Below, in pieces: positions 1 through 7,817 of a stretch of DNA of 43,232 bases. Made by a program: the position numbers and the translations under genes. The notes below the pieces were generated by a model. It searched no databases, was not told the DNA's origin, and was given only the letters and a program-made list of their open reading frames with translations. This stretch comes from Ferruginibacter sp. (GTDB lineage: Bacteria > Bacteroidota > Bacteroidia > Chitinophagales > Chitinophagaceae). The stretch's first letter is position 1. Each line of letters starts with the position of its first letter. Where the stretch lies: assembly GCA_025963635.1 (NCBI GenBank), contig JAOQAK010000084.1:1-43232 (forward strand). The letters run 5' to 3'.

Positions 1-31
1 TTGCAAACATTTGTTTTTCAATTAAACATCC

Positions 32-50
32 TTGTGTCACTCACTTGTAC
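32..50 (+). repeat. Left arm of a 19-bp inverted repeat pair (partner 5448-5466)
   Basis: The sequence TTGTGTCACTCACTTGTAC at 32-50 recurs as its exact reverse complement at 5448-5466. The two arms bracket the PL1-like gene and the beta-helix gene. The left arm overlaps the first tandem unit. Confidence 0.85.
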
Positions 51-153
51 ATTTTCAGCAATAAGGAGCGAAGAATCACTCACTTGTACATTTTCAGCAA
101 TAAGGAGCGAAGAATCACTCACTTGTACATTTTCAGCAATAAGGAGCGAAGAA
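37..153. repeat. 39-bp tandem direct repeat, three perfect copies
   Basis: Three back-to-back identical 39-bp units (37-75, 76-114, 115-153) each begin TCACTCACTTGTACATTTTC and end in AAGGAGCGAAGAA. There are no spacers, so this is not a CRISPR array. The unit shares a core (CACTC..TTGTAC ... AAGGAGC) with single intergenic copies near 20721, 26454 and 40301, so it appears to be a locally amplified member of a dispersed family. It lies upstream of the first gene, whose promoter must be in or just after it. Confidence 0.95.
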
Positions 154-256
154 TCGTTGATCCTTATATAAACGGCATTGAGTCACCATTCACGAATCAA
201 ACCGTCGCATTACAGTTAACATAACACTAGCTCATATTTTTAAAAACAAATCTCTG
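154..256 (+). promoter_or_regulatory. Leader region of the PL1-like gene
   Basis: This AT-rich stretch between the tandem repeats and the first start codon must hold the promoter and leader if the gene is transcribed on its own. No clear Bacteroidota TTTG / TAnnTTTG promoter pair was recognised, and no Shine-Dalgarno box precedes the ATG; the bases just upstream are A/T-rich, as is usual in this phylum. Confidence 0.3.
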
Positions 257-1930
257 ATGAAAAAACAATTTGTTCCCGTGTGTGTGCTCGTTTCGTTATT
301 AGCTTGGGGTTTACAAGCCCATGCCCAATATCCCGACATTCCGTCTTCGGTTCAAAAATCCGCTGATTCCTTAATGAATGCAGCACGCAAACATTCCGAT
401 TCTGCCTGGAACATCGCCCTGCCGATTATTGAGGAGGAAGCTGCAAAATATCAACGCCCCTATGTGCCATGGGCTGCAAGGCCGGTAGATCTGCCACAGG
501 CGGATATACCCGCATTTCCGGGTGCTGAAGGTGGTGGCAAGTATAGCTTTGGTGGCCGCGGCGGAAAGGTGTTGGTAGTAACTAACCTGAATGATGACGG
601 CCCCGGCAGCCTTCGCTGGGCCTGCGAGCAGGGAGGAGCAAGAATTGTCGTTTTCAATGTCTCCGGTATTATCCGGATCGCAACGCCCATCATGGTTCGG
701 GCACCATATATTACCATCGAAGGACAGACAGCTCCGGGCGATGGTATTTGCGTTGCCGGTGAATCGTTCTGGTTGAATACGCATGATGTGATCGTCCGCT
801 TTATGCGGTTCCGTCGCGGTGAAACCTGGGTAGGAAGAAGAGATGATGCGATTGGTGGTAATCCTGTTGGCAACATCATGATCGACCATGTATCCGCAAG
901 TTGGGGCCTGGATGAGAACATGAGCATGTACCGTCATATGTACAACGACAGCACACCCATGAAGCATGGTGTTGCAAAACCGGAAGACAAATTAGGAACT
1001 GTAAATATTACCATTCAGAATTCAATCTTTGCAGAATCCCTTGATACATGGAACCATGCATTTGGCAGCACCTTGGGCGGTGAGAATTGCGCTTTTGTTC
1101 GCAATCTTTGGGCTAATAATGCCGGCCGTAATCCTTCAATCGGTTGGAATGGGATTTTCAACTTTGCCAACAATGTCGTGTTCAACTGGGTACACCGTTC
1201 AACTGACGGTGGCGATTACACAGCAATGTACAATATCATCAACAACTACTATAAGCCAGGACCGGCCACTCCTGATCAAAGCCATCCAATCTCACACAGG
1301 ATATTAAAACCCGAAAGTGGAAGAAGTAATCTTGGCTATTCTGTTTATGGCAGGGCCTATGTGCATGGCAATGTCGTGGAAGGAAATGAAACTGTTACAA
1401 AAGATAATTGGAATGGGGGAGTACAGGTAGAAGAAATGCCCAATGCCGGTAAGTACACAGCGAAAATGAAATGGAACAAACCACTGCCCATGCCGGAGAT
1501 CACCATTCTTCCAGCGTTAACAGCAAAGGATTTTGTTCTGTCAAATGCAGGGGCAATTTTGCCGGTAAGAGATGCGGTTGACAAAAGAGTTGTTGAACAG
1601 GTAAGAACCGGTAAGGTCGTTGTGTCTGACAAGGTAGTTGCTCCAACAACACAGTTTAAGCATCGCCGCTTGCCGCTTGATTCTTATAAGATCGGCATCA
1701 TCACAGATATTTCGCAGGTGGGTGGTTATCCCGGGTACAAGGGCACCCCTTACAAAGATTCAGACAATGATGGCATGCCGGATGCATACGAAATTAAAAA
1801 CAAATTAAACCCGAACAATGCCGCTGATGCCGCTACCATTACCAAAACCGGTTATAGCAATATTGAAATTTTTCTGAATAGTGTGGTGGATATTAGTAAA
1901 GTAAAACCTTCAACATCCCTTAAAAAATAA
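257..1930 (+). CDS. Secreted pectate lyase-like protein (PL1-type beta-helix)
   Basis: Likely a secreted polysaccharide lyase that cleaves polygalacturonate by beta-elimination. Residues 1-23 are a Sec signal peptide ending AHA-Q. The mature part has the typical Bacteroidota PL1 opening IPAFPGAEGGGKYSFGGRGG, then GKVLVVTNLNDDGPGSLRWA and a beta-helix core with IMIDHVSASWGLDE, the vWiDH-like region of PL1 enzymes. Near the C terminus, DSDNDGMPDAYEIKN is a thrombospondin type 3/EF-hand-like calcium loop common at the ends of such proteins. At 557 residues the length is normal. The gene is followed by a hairpin and stands apart from the next gene. In RG-II loci PL1 lyases cut the homogalacturonan backbone around RG-II. 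The PL1 assignment is from motifs; the exact substrate is inferred. Confidence 0.85.
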   Translation: MKKQFVPVCVLVSLLAWGLQAHAQYPDIPSSVQKSADSLMNAARKHSDSAWNIALPIIEEEAAKYQRPYVPWAARPVDLPQADIPAFPGAEGGGKYSFGGRGGKVLVVTNLNDDGPGSLRWACEQGGARIVVFNVSGIIRIATPIMVRAPYITIEGQTAPGDGICVAGESFWLNTHDVIVRFMRFRRGETWVGRRDDAIGGNPVGNIMIDHVSASWGLDENMSMYRHMYNDSTPMKHGVAKPEDKLGTVNITIQNSIFAESLDTWNHAFGSTLGGENCAFVRNLWANNAGRNPSIGWNGIFNFANNVVFNWVHRSTDGGDYTAMYNIINNYYKPGPATPDQSHPISHRILKPESGRSNLGYSVYGRAYVHGNVVEGNETVTKDNWNGGVQVEEMPNAGKYTAKMKWNKPLPMPEITILPALTAKDFVLSNAGAILPVRDAVDKRVVEQVRTGKVVVSDKVVAPTTQFKHRRLPLDSYKIGIITDISQVGGYPGYKGTPYKDSDNDGMPDAYEIKNKLNPNNAADAATITKTGYSNIEIFLNSVVDISKVKPSTSLKK

Positions 1931-1946
1931 ACTGATCTTAAAATTC

Positions 1947-1990
1947 AAAATGGCTTTTGTGAAATAAATATTTTACAGGAGCCATTTTGG
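1947..1990 (+). terminator. Long imperfect hairpin after the PL1-like gene
   Basis: CAAAATGGCT (1947-1956) pairs perfectly with AGCCATTTTG (1981-1990). Inside it, TGTGAAATA pairs with TATTTTACA with one G-U wobble. This gives a long, nearly continuous stem 16 bp after the stop codon. No strong T-run follows, so it may be a transcript-end or mRNA-stabilising structure rather than a classical intrinsic terminator. Confidence 0.5.
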
Positions 1991-2119
1991 TTTAGAAAAT
2001 TGGAACTGCGGAATCATGACGGATTTATTGGAACATTTGCAATAGTCGTTCAATGTATTGCCCTCGTTTTATGAGCTATTAAATAACAGTACATAACATA
2101 CCTTGAATAAAATTCAATT

Positions 2120-5100
2120 TTGATAAACACAACCTCTTTTATCGCAATCAAAAAACTACGTGCACTCGTCTTATTCGGATGTACATTTGTTTGCTGCCTG
2201 ATTGTTAACACAGCGCTTTCACAGAAAAAAGCCCCCGCTACTTTATCACCAATCGCATATAAAAACGGAAAGCTGGTGTATTCTCCTGATTCCGCGGGCA
2301 ATCGCATTCCCGACTTTTCCTTTTGCGGGTACAAGGCTTCAGAACAGGCAATTCCTAATATTGCTGTTAAAGTAGTGGTACCCACTGCTAAAGGAGATGC
2401 CACGCTACGCATTCAATCAGCATTGGATTATGTAGCAGGCCTCCCCATTAATTCAGATGGCTTTCGCGGGGCCGTATTATTGCAAAGAGGTGAGTATGAA
2501 GTATTCGGACAGTTAAGGATCAGCGCACCAGGGGTAGTGCTTCGGGGCAGCGGCATGAATAAAGGTGGAACCACACTGATTGGTGCAGGCACTGGCAGAC
2601 TCGCCCTGGTAAAAATTACCGGCCAAAATGATAGGGTAGTAAGCAGCGAAATTAAAATTACAGATGAATATGTTCCGGTAAATGCCATTCAGTTTTCAAT
2701 TGAAAATGCATCTGAATTTAAAGCGGGTGATAAAATAATTGTTCATCGCCCTTCCACCAGAGAATGGATCGAAACAATTGGCACCGCGAATTTCGGTGGC
2801 GGTATTTCTTCATTGGGATGGAAACCGGGCGATAGAGATATCTTCTTCGACAGAACCATCACAAGCATACATGGGTCTGTCATCACCATCGATGCTCCTA
2901 TTACGACTGCCTTGGACGCTAAATATGGTGGAGGCTCCGTTGCAAAATATCGCTGGGATGGAAGGATCAGCAACGCAGGTATAGAAAATATGCATTGCAT
3001 ATCTACATGGGATAAGAACAATCCAAAGGATGAAGATCATCGCTGGAATGCAATCAATATCGAAAATGCGGAAGATGCATGGGTAAGACAAATGACTTTT
3101 GAAAATTTTGCAGGATCGGCAGTAAGTGTACTGGAAACCTCTAAACGGGTTACCGTGGAAGATTGCAATTCACTGAATCCTGTATCAGAAATTGGTGGCC
3201 AGCGGCGCTACACTTTTTTAACAACGGGGCAGCAAACCTTGTTTCAGCGTTGCTATGCTGAATACGGTTACCACGATTTTGCAACCGGTTATTGTGCCCC
3301 CGGGCCAAATGCATTTGTTCAATGCGAATCGCATCTTCCCTATAATTTCAGCGGCGCCATCGATAGCTGGGCTTCCGGAATTTTGTTTGATGTGGTAAAT
3401 GCGGATGGCAATGCATTGCGTTTTGGCAACCGGGGTATGGATGGGAATGGCGCAGGCTGGGCTGCTGCCAACAGCTTGTTCTGGAATTGCACGGCCGCCA
3501 GGATTGATTGCTATCAACCACCAATGGCTCAAAACTGGTCGTTTGGTTCCTGGAGCCAGTTTGCAGGCGATGGCTACTGGACAGAATCCAATAACAGCAT
3601 CAATCCAAGAAGCTTGTTTTATGCACAGCTTGCAGAAAGGCTAAACAAAAATGTAGACAAACAATCACAGATATTATTTCATCCCGGTGAAGCGTCGAGC
3701 AGCCCTTCCGTAGAAGTGGCCGCTGAATTAATTAAGCAATCCGTTAAGCCAAGGATGCAATTGAAAGAATGGATCAGTTCATCGTTTCAACGCAACCCGG
3801 TTTCACTCGGCACGGCCAATACAAAAACGATTGATGAAATAGGAATAAAAAAAATCGGGGCTCCCACAATAGCGCCAGTAATGCAAATTAAAAATGGCTT
3901 ACTGATACGGGGCAACGAAATTTTAACCGGTAAAAGACAAAGTGTTCCCTGGTGGACAGGTGGCATACAAGGCCAGGATCTTCAAAAAGCGCTTCCGGCG
4001 ATCACCCGTTTTGTACCCGGTCGTTCGGGCAATGGTTTAACAGATGATCTCAATGAATTGACAGAAGCCATGAAGGCTAAAAACATCATTGGGATGGAAC
4101 AGAACTATGGGCTTTGGTACGATCGGAGGAGGGACGACCATGAGCGCATCCGCCGCATGGATGGCGAAGTTTGGCCACCGTTTTACGAGTTGCCTTTTGC
4201 ACGCAGTGGAAAGGAGACCGCCTGGGATGGATTGAGTAAATATGATCTTACCAAATACAACCTGTTTTATTGGAGCCGGTTAAAGCAGTTCGCTGATCTT
4301 GCCGACCAAAAGGGATTGTTGTTGGTGAATCAAAATTATTTTCAACACAATATCATTGAAGCCGGTGCCCATTACGCGGATTTCCCATGGCGCACGGCTA
4401 ATAATATCAACCATACCAGTTTCCCGGAGCCGCCACCTTATGCTGGTGATAAAAGGATCTTTATGGCGGAACAATTTTATGATGTCACAGATCCTGTTCG
4501 CAGGCAATTGCATATAAAATACATTCGTCAGAGTCTTAATAATTTTAAAGATAACAATGGAGTGATTCAATTGATCGGCGAGGAGTTTACCGGGCCGCTA
4601 CACTTTGTAAAATTTTGGTTGAGTGTGATCAGGGATTGGGAAAAAGAAACCGGCAAAAAGCAAATTATCGGGCTGAGTGTAACTAAAGATGTGCAGGATA
4701 GCATTCTTAATAACCCAGCCTATGCTTCAGTTGTAGATCTTATCGATATTCGTTATTGGCATTACCAGGCCGATGGAATTGCGTATGAGCCCAAGGGAGG
4801 ATTAAACCTTGCGCCAAGGCAACATGCAAGATTATTAAAGCCGAAGAAAACCTCTTTTGAACAGGTGTACCGAGCGGTAAAGGAATACCGGTTGAAGTAT
4901 CCTTCAAAAGCAGTAGTGTATTCAGGTGATAGCTATCCCGAATTTGGCTGGGCTGTTTTCATGGCAGGAGGTTCATTGCCTGTGTTGCCAGCCAATATTG
5001 ATAAAACATTTTTGAAGGCGGCTTCTAATATGGAACCTGTAAATAATATGGGAGATTATGTATTGGAGAATGCCAGTGGCATTATAAAATTTGCCGGCAA

Positions 5101-5275
5101 TGAAACCAATATAGAAGTTGATCTTGGTAAGATGAAAGGCAATTACAAAGTGAAGTTTGTGAGTATAAAAGATGGGATGGTTACAGATAATGGTGTGGTG
5201 GTGGAAGGCGGCAAAAAGATTAGTGTTGATATTCCCAAAGAAACAGGGATATTATGGTTGGAGCACCTGTATTAG
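2120..5275 (+). CDS. Large secreted beta-helix protein with C-terminal DUF6298-like domain
   Basis: Function unproven; probably an exported pectin-acting enzyme. A signal peptide (about residues 1-34, ending TALS-Q) is followed by a Pectate_lyase_3-like beta-helix of roughly residues 50-560, with KGDATLRIQSALDYVAGLP and GVVLRGSG. The C-terminal part, about 610-1050, with LWYDRRRDDHERIRRMDGE, QNYFQHNIIEAGAH and LIGEEFTGPLHF, resembles DUF6298 and reads like a TIM-barrel hydrolase; the Glu residues in GEE are candidate catalytic residues. The start is TTG at 2120: an in-frame TAA at 2108 closes the frame upstream, and there is no ATG before the hydrophobic core, so a non-ATG start (TTG, or ATT at 2117) is forced. 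It sits 189 bp after the PL1-like gene, behind the hairpin. The DUF6298 call is from memory. Confidence 0.7.
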   Translation: MINTTSFIAIKKLRALVLFGCTFVCCLIVNTALSQKKAPATLSPIAYKNGKLVYSPDSAGNRIPDFSFCGYKASEQAIPNIAVKVVVPTAKGDATLRIQSALDYVAGLPINSDGFRGAVLLQRGEYEVFGQLRISAPGVVLRGSGMNKGGTTLIGAGTGRLALVKITGQNDRVVSSEIKITDEYVPVNAIQFSIENASEFKAGDKIIVHRPSTREWIETIGTANFGGGISSLGWKPGDRDIFFDRTITSIHGSVITIDAPITTALDAKYGGGSVAKYRWDGRISNAGIENMHCISTWDKNNPKDEDHRWNAINIENAEDAWVRQMTFENFAGSAVSVLETSKRVTVEDCNSLNPVSEIGGQRRYTFLTTGQQTLFQRCYAEYGYHDFATGYCAPGPNAFVQCESHLPYNFSGAIDSWASGILFDVVNADGNALRFGNRGMDGNGAGWAAANSLFWNCTAARIDCYQPPMAQNWSFGSWSQFAGDGYWTESNNSINPRSLFYAQLAERLNKNVDKQSQILFHPGEASSSPSVEVAAELIKQSVKPRMQLKEWISSSFQRNPVSLGTANTKTIDEIGIKKIGAPTIAPVMQIKNGLLIRGNEILTGKRQSVPWWTGGIQGQDLQKALPAITRFVPGRSGNGLTDDLNELTEAMKAKNIIGMEQNYGLWYDRRRDDHERIRRMDGEVWPPFYELPFARSGKETAWDGLSKYDLTKYNLFYWSRLKQFADLADQKGLLLVNQNYFQHNIIEAGAHYADFPWRTANNINHTSFPEPPPYAGDKRIFMAEQFYDVTDPVRRQLHIKYIRQSLNNFKDNNGVIQLIGEEFTGPLHFVKFWLSVIRDWEKETGKKQIIGLSVTKDVQDSILNNPAYASVVDLIDIRYWHYQADGIAYEPKGGLNLAPRQHARLLKPKKTSFEQVYRAVKEYRLKYPSKAVVYSGDSYPEFGWAVFMAGGSLPVLPANIDKTFLKAASNMEPVNNMGDYVLENASGIIKFAGNETNIEVDLGKMKGNYKVKFVSIKDGMVTDNGVVVEGGKKISVDIPKETGILWLEHLY

Positions 5276-5385
5276 TCAGTGAAATAAAAATTGCGCCGTT
5301 CTTGTGCCTGGTAACTGAGTTATGTTGGTAAAAGTATCGATGTTGATTTGGAAGATCAGATGTATGGTAAAGGTACAAAGTACCG

Positions 5386-5408
5386 CTCCTTCTCTTTTGG
5401 AGAAGGAG
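5386..5408 (+). repeat. Hairpin of the dispersed CTCTC-TTTTG-GAGAG repeat, degenerate copy
   Basis: CTCCTTCTC (5386-5394) and GAGAAGGAG (5400-5408) form a perfect 9-bp stem with loop TTTTG. The context (..GAGGTCAAAT after the stem) matches the better copies at about 26607, 28950 and 40444. A shorter inverted repeat, GGTAC-AAA-GTACC, lies just before it. It occupies the intergenic gap before the GH140 gene. Confidence 0.75.
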
Positions 5409-5447
5409 AAGGAGGATGAGGTCAAATCGCTGCCCAAAGATTTAAAA

Positions 5448-5466
5448 GTACAAGTGAGTGACACAA
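5448..5466 (-). repeat. Right arm of the 19-bp inverted repeat pair
   Basis: Exact reverse complement of 32-50, lying just upstream of the GH140 gene. See the left arm for the pairing. Confidence 0.85.
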
Positions 5467-5502
5467 CGATGATGCCATGAAAAACAAAAGCCTGTAAAAA
5501 AA

Positions 5503-6879
5503 ATGAAAAAAATTATAACGATAGGTTTGATGTTGATCGGAATGATTTCCAACGCACAAACTGATTTGCCATTGTTGAAAGTCTCCGCCAACCAGCGGTA
5601 TTTTGTTACAGCCGATAACAAACCATTTTTTTGGATGGGAGATACCGGCTGGTTATTATTTTATAAACTAAAAAGAGAAGAAGCAATACAATACCTGGAA
5701 GACCGGAAGCGGAAAGGATTTAACGTGATACAGGTAATGGTGGTGCATGATCTTAAAGGAGGCGTGAATGCTTATGGAGATTCATCTTTGCACAATCGTG
5801 ACATTGCACAACCAAAAATAACGGAAGGCAATTCCTTCAACGATGAAGCTGCTTACGATTTTTGGGACAATGTGGATTATGTAATTGATGAAGCGGCTAA
5901 ACGCGGGATCTATATGGCATTGGTACCGTTATGGGGCGGCAATGTAAAATTTGTTACTGAAACCCAGGCAAAAACCTATGCAACCTTTCTTGCAGAGCGG
6001 TACAGGAATAAAACCAATATCGTTTGGCTTAATGGTGGTGATATAAAAGGAAGTGATGCGTTGGGTACATGGAATGCGATCGGTAAGACGCTGAAGCTGG
6101 TTGATAAAAATCACCTGGTTGGCTTCCATCCAAGAGGAAGAAATTCGTCTTCAGAATGGTTCCATAATGAGCCATGGCTCGATTTTAATATGTTTCAATC
6201 TGGACATAAAAGTTATGCCCAGGATACTTCTTCCAATGAAACCCTGCATTATGGTGAAGACAACTGGCGATATGTGAACCATGATTATAATTTGCAGCCA
6301 ACAAAACCAACATTTGACGGGGAGCCTTCTTATGAGGGCATTCCATACGGTTTGCATGATGGCAAAGAACCTTACTGGACGGCAAATGAGATCAGGCGAT
6401 ATGCCTACTGGAGTGTATTTGCAGGTGCATGCGGCTTTACGTATGGACATAACGCAGTAATGCAATTTCACAAAATGAGGGATACCAGCGCATCCTTTTT
6501 TCCAAAAATAAGCTGGCGGGAAGCATTGAATGCCGAGGCAGCCGGTGAGATGCAATACCTAAAACAATTGATGCTGTCAAGATCCTATTTAGACAGGGTT
6601 CCCGATCAAAACATAGTAGCCGATAACGGTGAAAAGTATCGGCGTGTACTTGCAACGAGGGGAAAAAAATATGCATTATTTTATACTTACAACGGTAGGG
6701 ATTTTAAAGTAGTGTTGGGAAGGATTTCCGGGCAGCAAGTGAAAGCATATTGGTATGGTCCTGCTGAAGGTAAACAGGTACAAATTGGAAAATTTAAAAA
6801 CAAGGGTACCCGCATTTTCAATCCGCCAGGAAATGAACAGAACGGCAATGATTGGGTGTTGGTACTGGAATCCATTTAG
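5503..6879 (+). CDS. Secreted GH140 apiosidase (DUF4038-type)
   Basis: Predicted endo-apiosidase that releases the apiose-linked side chains of RG-II. The signal peptide is residues 1-18 (ISNA-Q). The catalytic TIM barrel starts at about residue 25 with VSANQRYFVTADNKPFFWMGDTGW, the DUF4038/GH140 hallmark. Candidate catalytic residues are D180 (WLNGGDIKG) and E274 (FDGEPSYEG), a spacing close to that recalled for BT1012. The last ~90 residues (GKKYALFYTYNGRDFKVVLG) form the C-terminal beta-sandwich usually called the putative collagen-binding domain. The length, 458 aa, is normal. It leads an operon: the GH43 follows after 11 bp. The ATG is preceded by an A-run rather than a Shine-Dalgarno box. 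Family membership is well supported; the apiose specificity is by family. Confidence 0.9.
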   Translation: MKKIITIGLMLIGMISNAQTDLPLLKVSANQRYFVTADNKPFFWMGDTGWLLFYKLKREEAIQYLEDRKRKGFNVIQVMVVHDLKGGVNAYGDSSLHNRDIAQPKITEGNSFNDEAAYDFWDNVDYVIDEAAKRGIYMALVPLWGGNVKFVTETQAKTYATFLAERYRNKTNIVWLNGGDIKGSDALGTWNAIGKTLKLVDKNHLVGFHPRGRNSSSEWFHNEPWLDFNMFQSGHKSYAQDTSSNETLHYGEDNWRYVNHDYNLQPTKPTFDGEPSYEGIPYGLHDGKEPYWTANEIRRYAYWSVFAGACGFTYGHNAVMQFHKMRDTSASFFPKISWREALNAEAAGEMQYLKQLMLSRSYLDRVPDQNIVADNGEKYRRVLATRGKKYALFYTYNGRDFKVVLGRISGQQVKAYWYGPAEGKQVQIGKFKNKGTRIFNPPGNEQNGNDWVLVLESI

Positions 6880-6890
6880 AAAATTGAACT

Positions 6891-7817
6891 ATGATCAAGC
6901 CGGTTAATATTGTTTTATTAAGCTGTTTAATGCTTTTATCCTGCAATTCAAAAGTGTACCTATTCACTTCTTTTCATGAACCAGCGGATAAAGGTCTGCG
7001 CCTGCTTTATAGCAGGGATGGTTACCATTGGAAAGATCTTGACACGAGCTTTTTAAAACCGATGGTAGATGAGAAGGTGATGAGAGACCCCTCAATTGTT
7101 CAGGGGCCGGATGGGATTTTTCACCTGGTTTTTACTTCGGCCTGGCATGGCAATAAAGGCTTTGGGTATGCAGCTTCGAAAGACCTTATCCATTGGAGTG
7201 AGCAGCGGCTGATCAATGTGATGAAGCAAGATAGCACTACCGTAAATGTATGGGCGCCGGAATTGTTTTATGATGATGAGAAAGATGAATTTATCATTAT
7301 TTGGGCATCCACCGTTCCTTTTAAATTTCCAAAAGGCATTGAAGAAGAGAATAACAATCACCGCATGTATTATACTACCACCAAGGACTTTATCAATTTC
7401 TCGGATACAAAACTTTTCCTTGATCCGGGCTTTAGCGTGATCGATGCGGTAATCGTAAAAAGAGCCAAACAGGATTATGTATTGGTGTTGAAAGATAATA
7501 CCAGGCCCGAGCGGGATATTAAAGTTGCGTTTGCAAATAATCCTATAGGCCCGTATAGTAAAGCATCAGCAGCGTTTACAGATCATTTTACCGAAGGGCC
7601 ATCTGTGGTAAAAGTAAAAGATAACTGGCTGATCTATTTTGATTCGTACCAAAAAAAAATATATGATGCGGTAGCTACAAAGGATTTTAAAACCTTTGTA
7701 CCGGCGACCAATTCCATCTCAGTTCCCGCTGGCCATAAACATGGAACTATTTTTATTGTCGATAAAAAGGTTGTGAAAATATTATTAAAGAACAGGCAGG
7801 CAATTCAAAAGCAATGA
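6891..7817 (+). CDS. GH43-type glycoside hydrolase, lipoprotein
   Basis: Five-bladed propeller glycosidase, probably an arabinofuranosidase or xylosidase acting on pectin side chains. The N terminus has a lipobox (LMLLSC, Cys18), so the enzyme is likely membrane-anchored. The three GH43 acidic residues can be placed: D66 (MRDPSIV, base), D185 (SVIDAVI, pKa modulator) and E235 (TEGPSVV, acid). At 308 aa it is a single-domain GH43. It overlaps the next gene by 4 bp (ATGA) and follows GH140 by 11 bp, so all are surely co-transcribed. A GH43 also neighbours the BT1020 RG-II enzyme in B. thetaiotaomicron (recalled BT1021), which matches this order. The substrate cannot be read from the sequence. 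Confidence 0.85.
   Translation: MIKPVNIVLLSCLMLLSCNSKVYLFTSFHEPADKGLRLLYSRDGYHWKDLDTSFLKPMVDEKVMRDPSIVQGPDGIFHLVFTSAWHGNKGFGYAASKDLIHWSEQRLINVMKQDSTTVNVWAPELFYDDEKDEFIIIWASTVPFKFPKGIEEENNNHRMYYTTTKDFINFSDTKLFLDPGFSVIDAVIVKRAKQDYVLVLKDNTRPERDIKVAFANNPIGPYSKASAAFTDHFTEGPSVVKVKDNWLIYFDSYQKKIYDAVATKDFKTFVPATNSISVPAGHKHGTIFIVDKKVVKILLKNRQAIQKQ

Noticed and set aside
37..153. CRISPR-like array of 39-bp repeats
   Set aside because: The units are directly adjacent with no spacers, number only three, and no cas genes are present.
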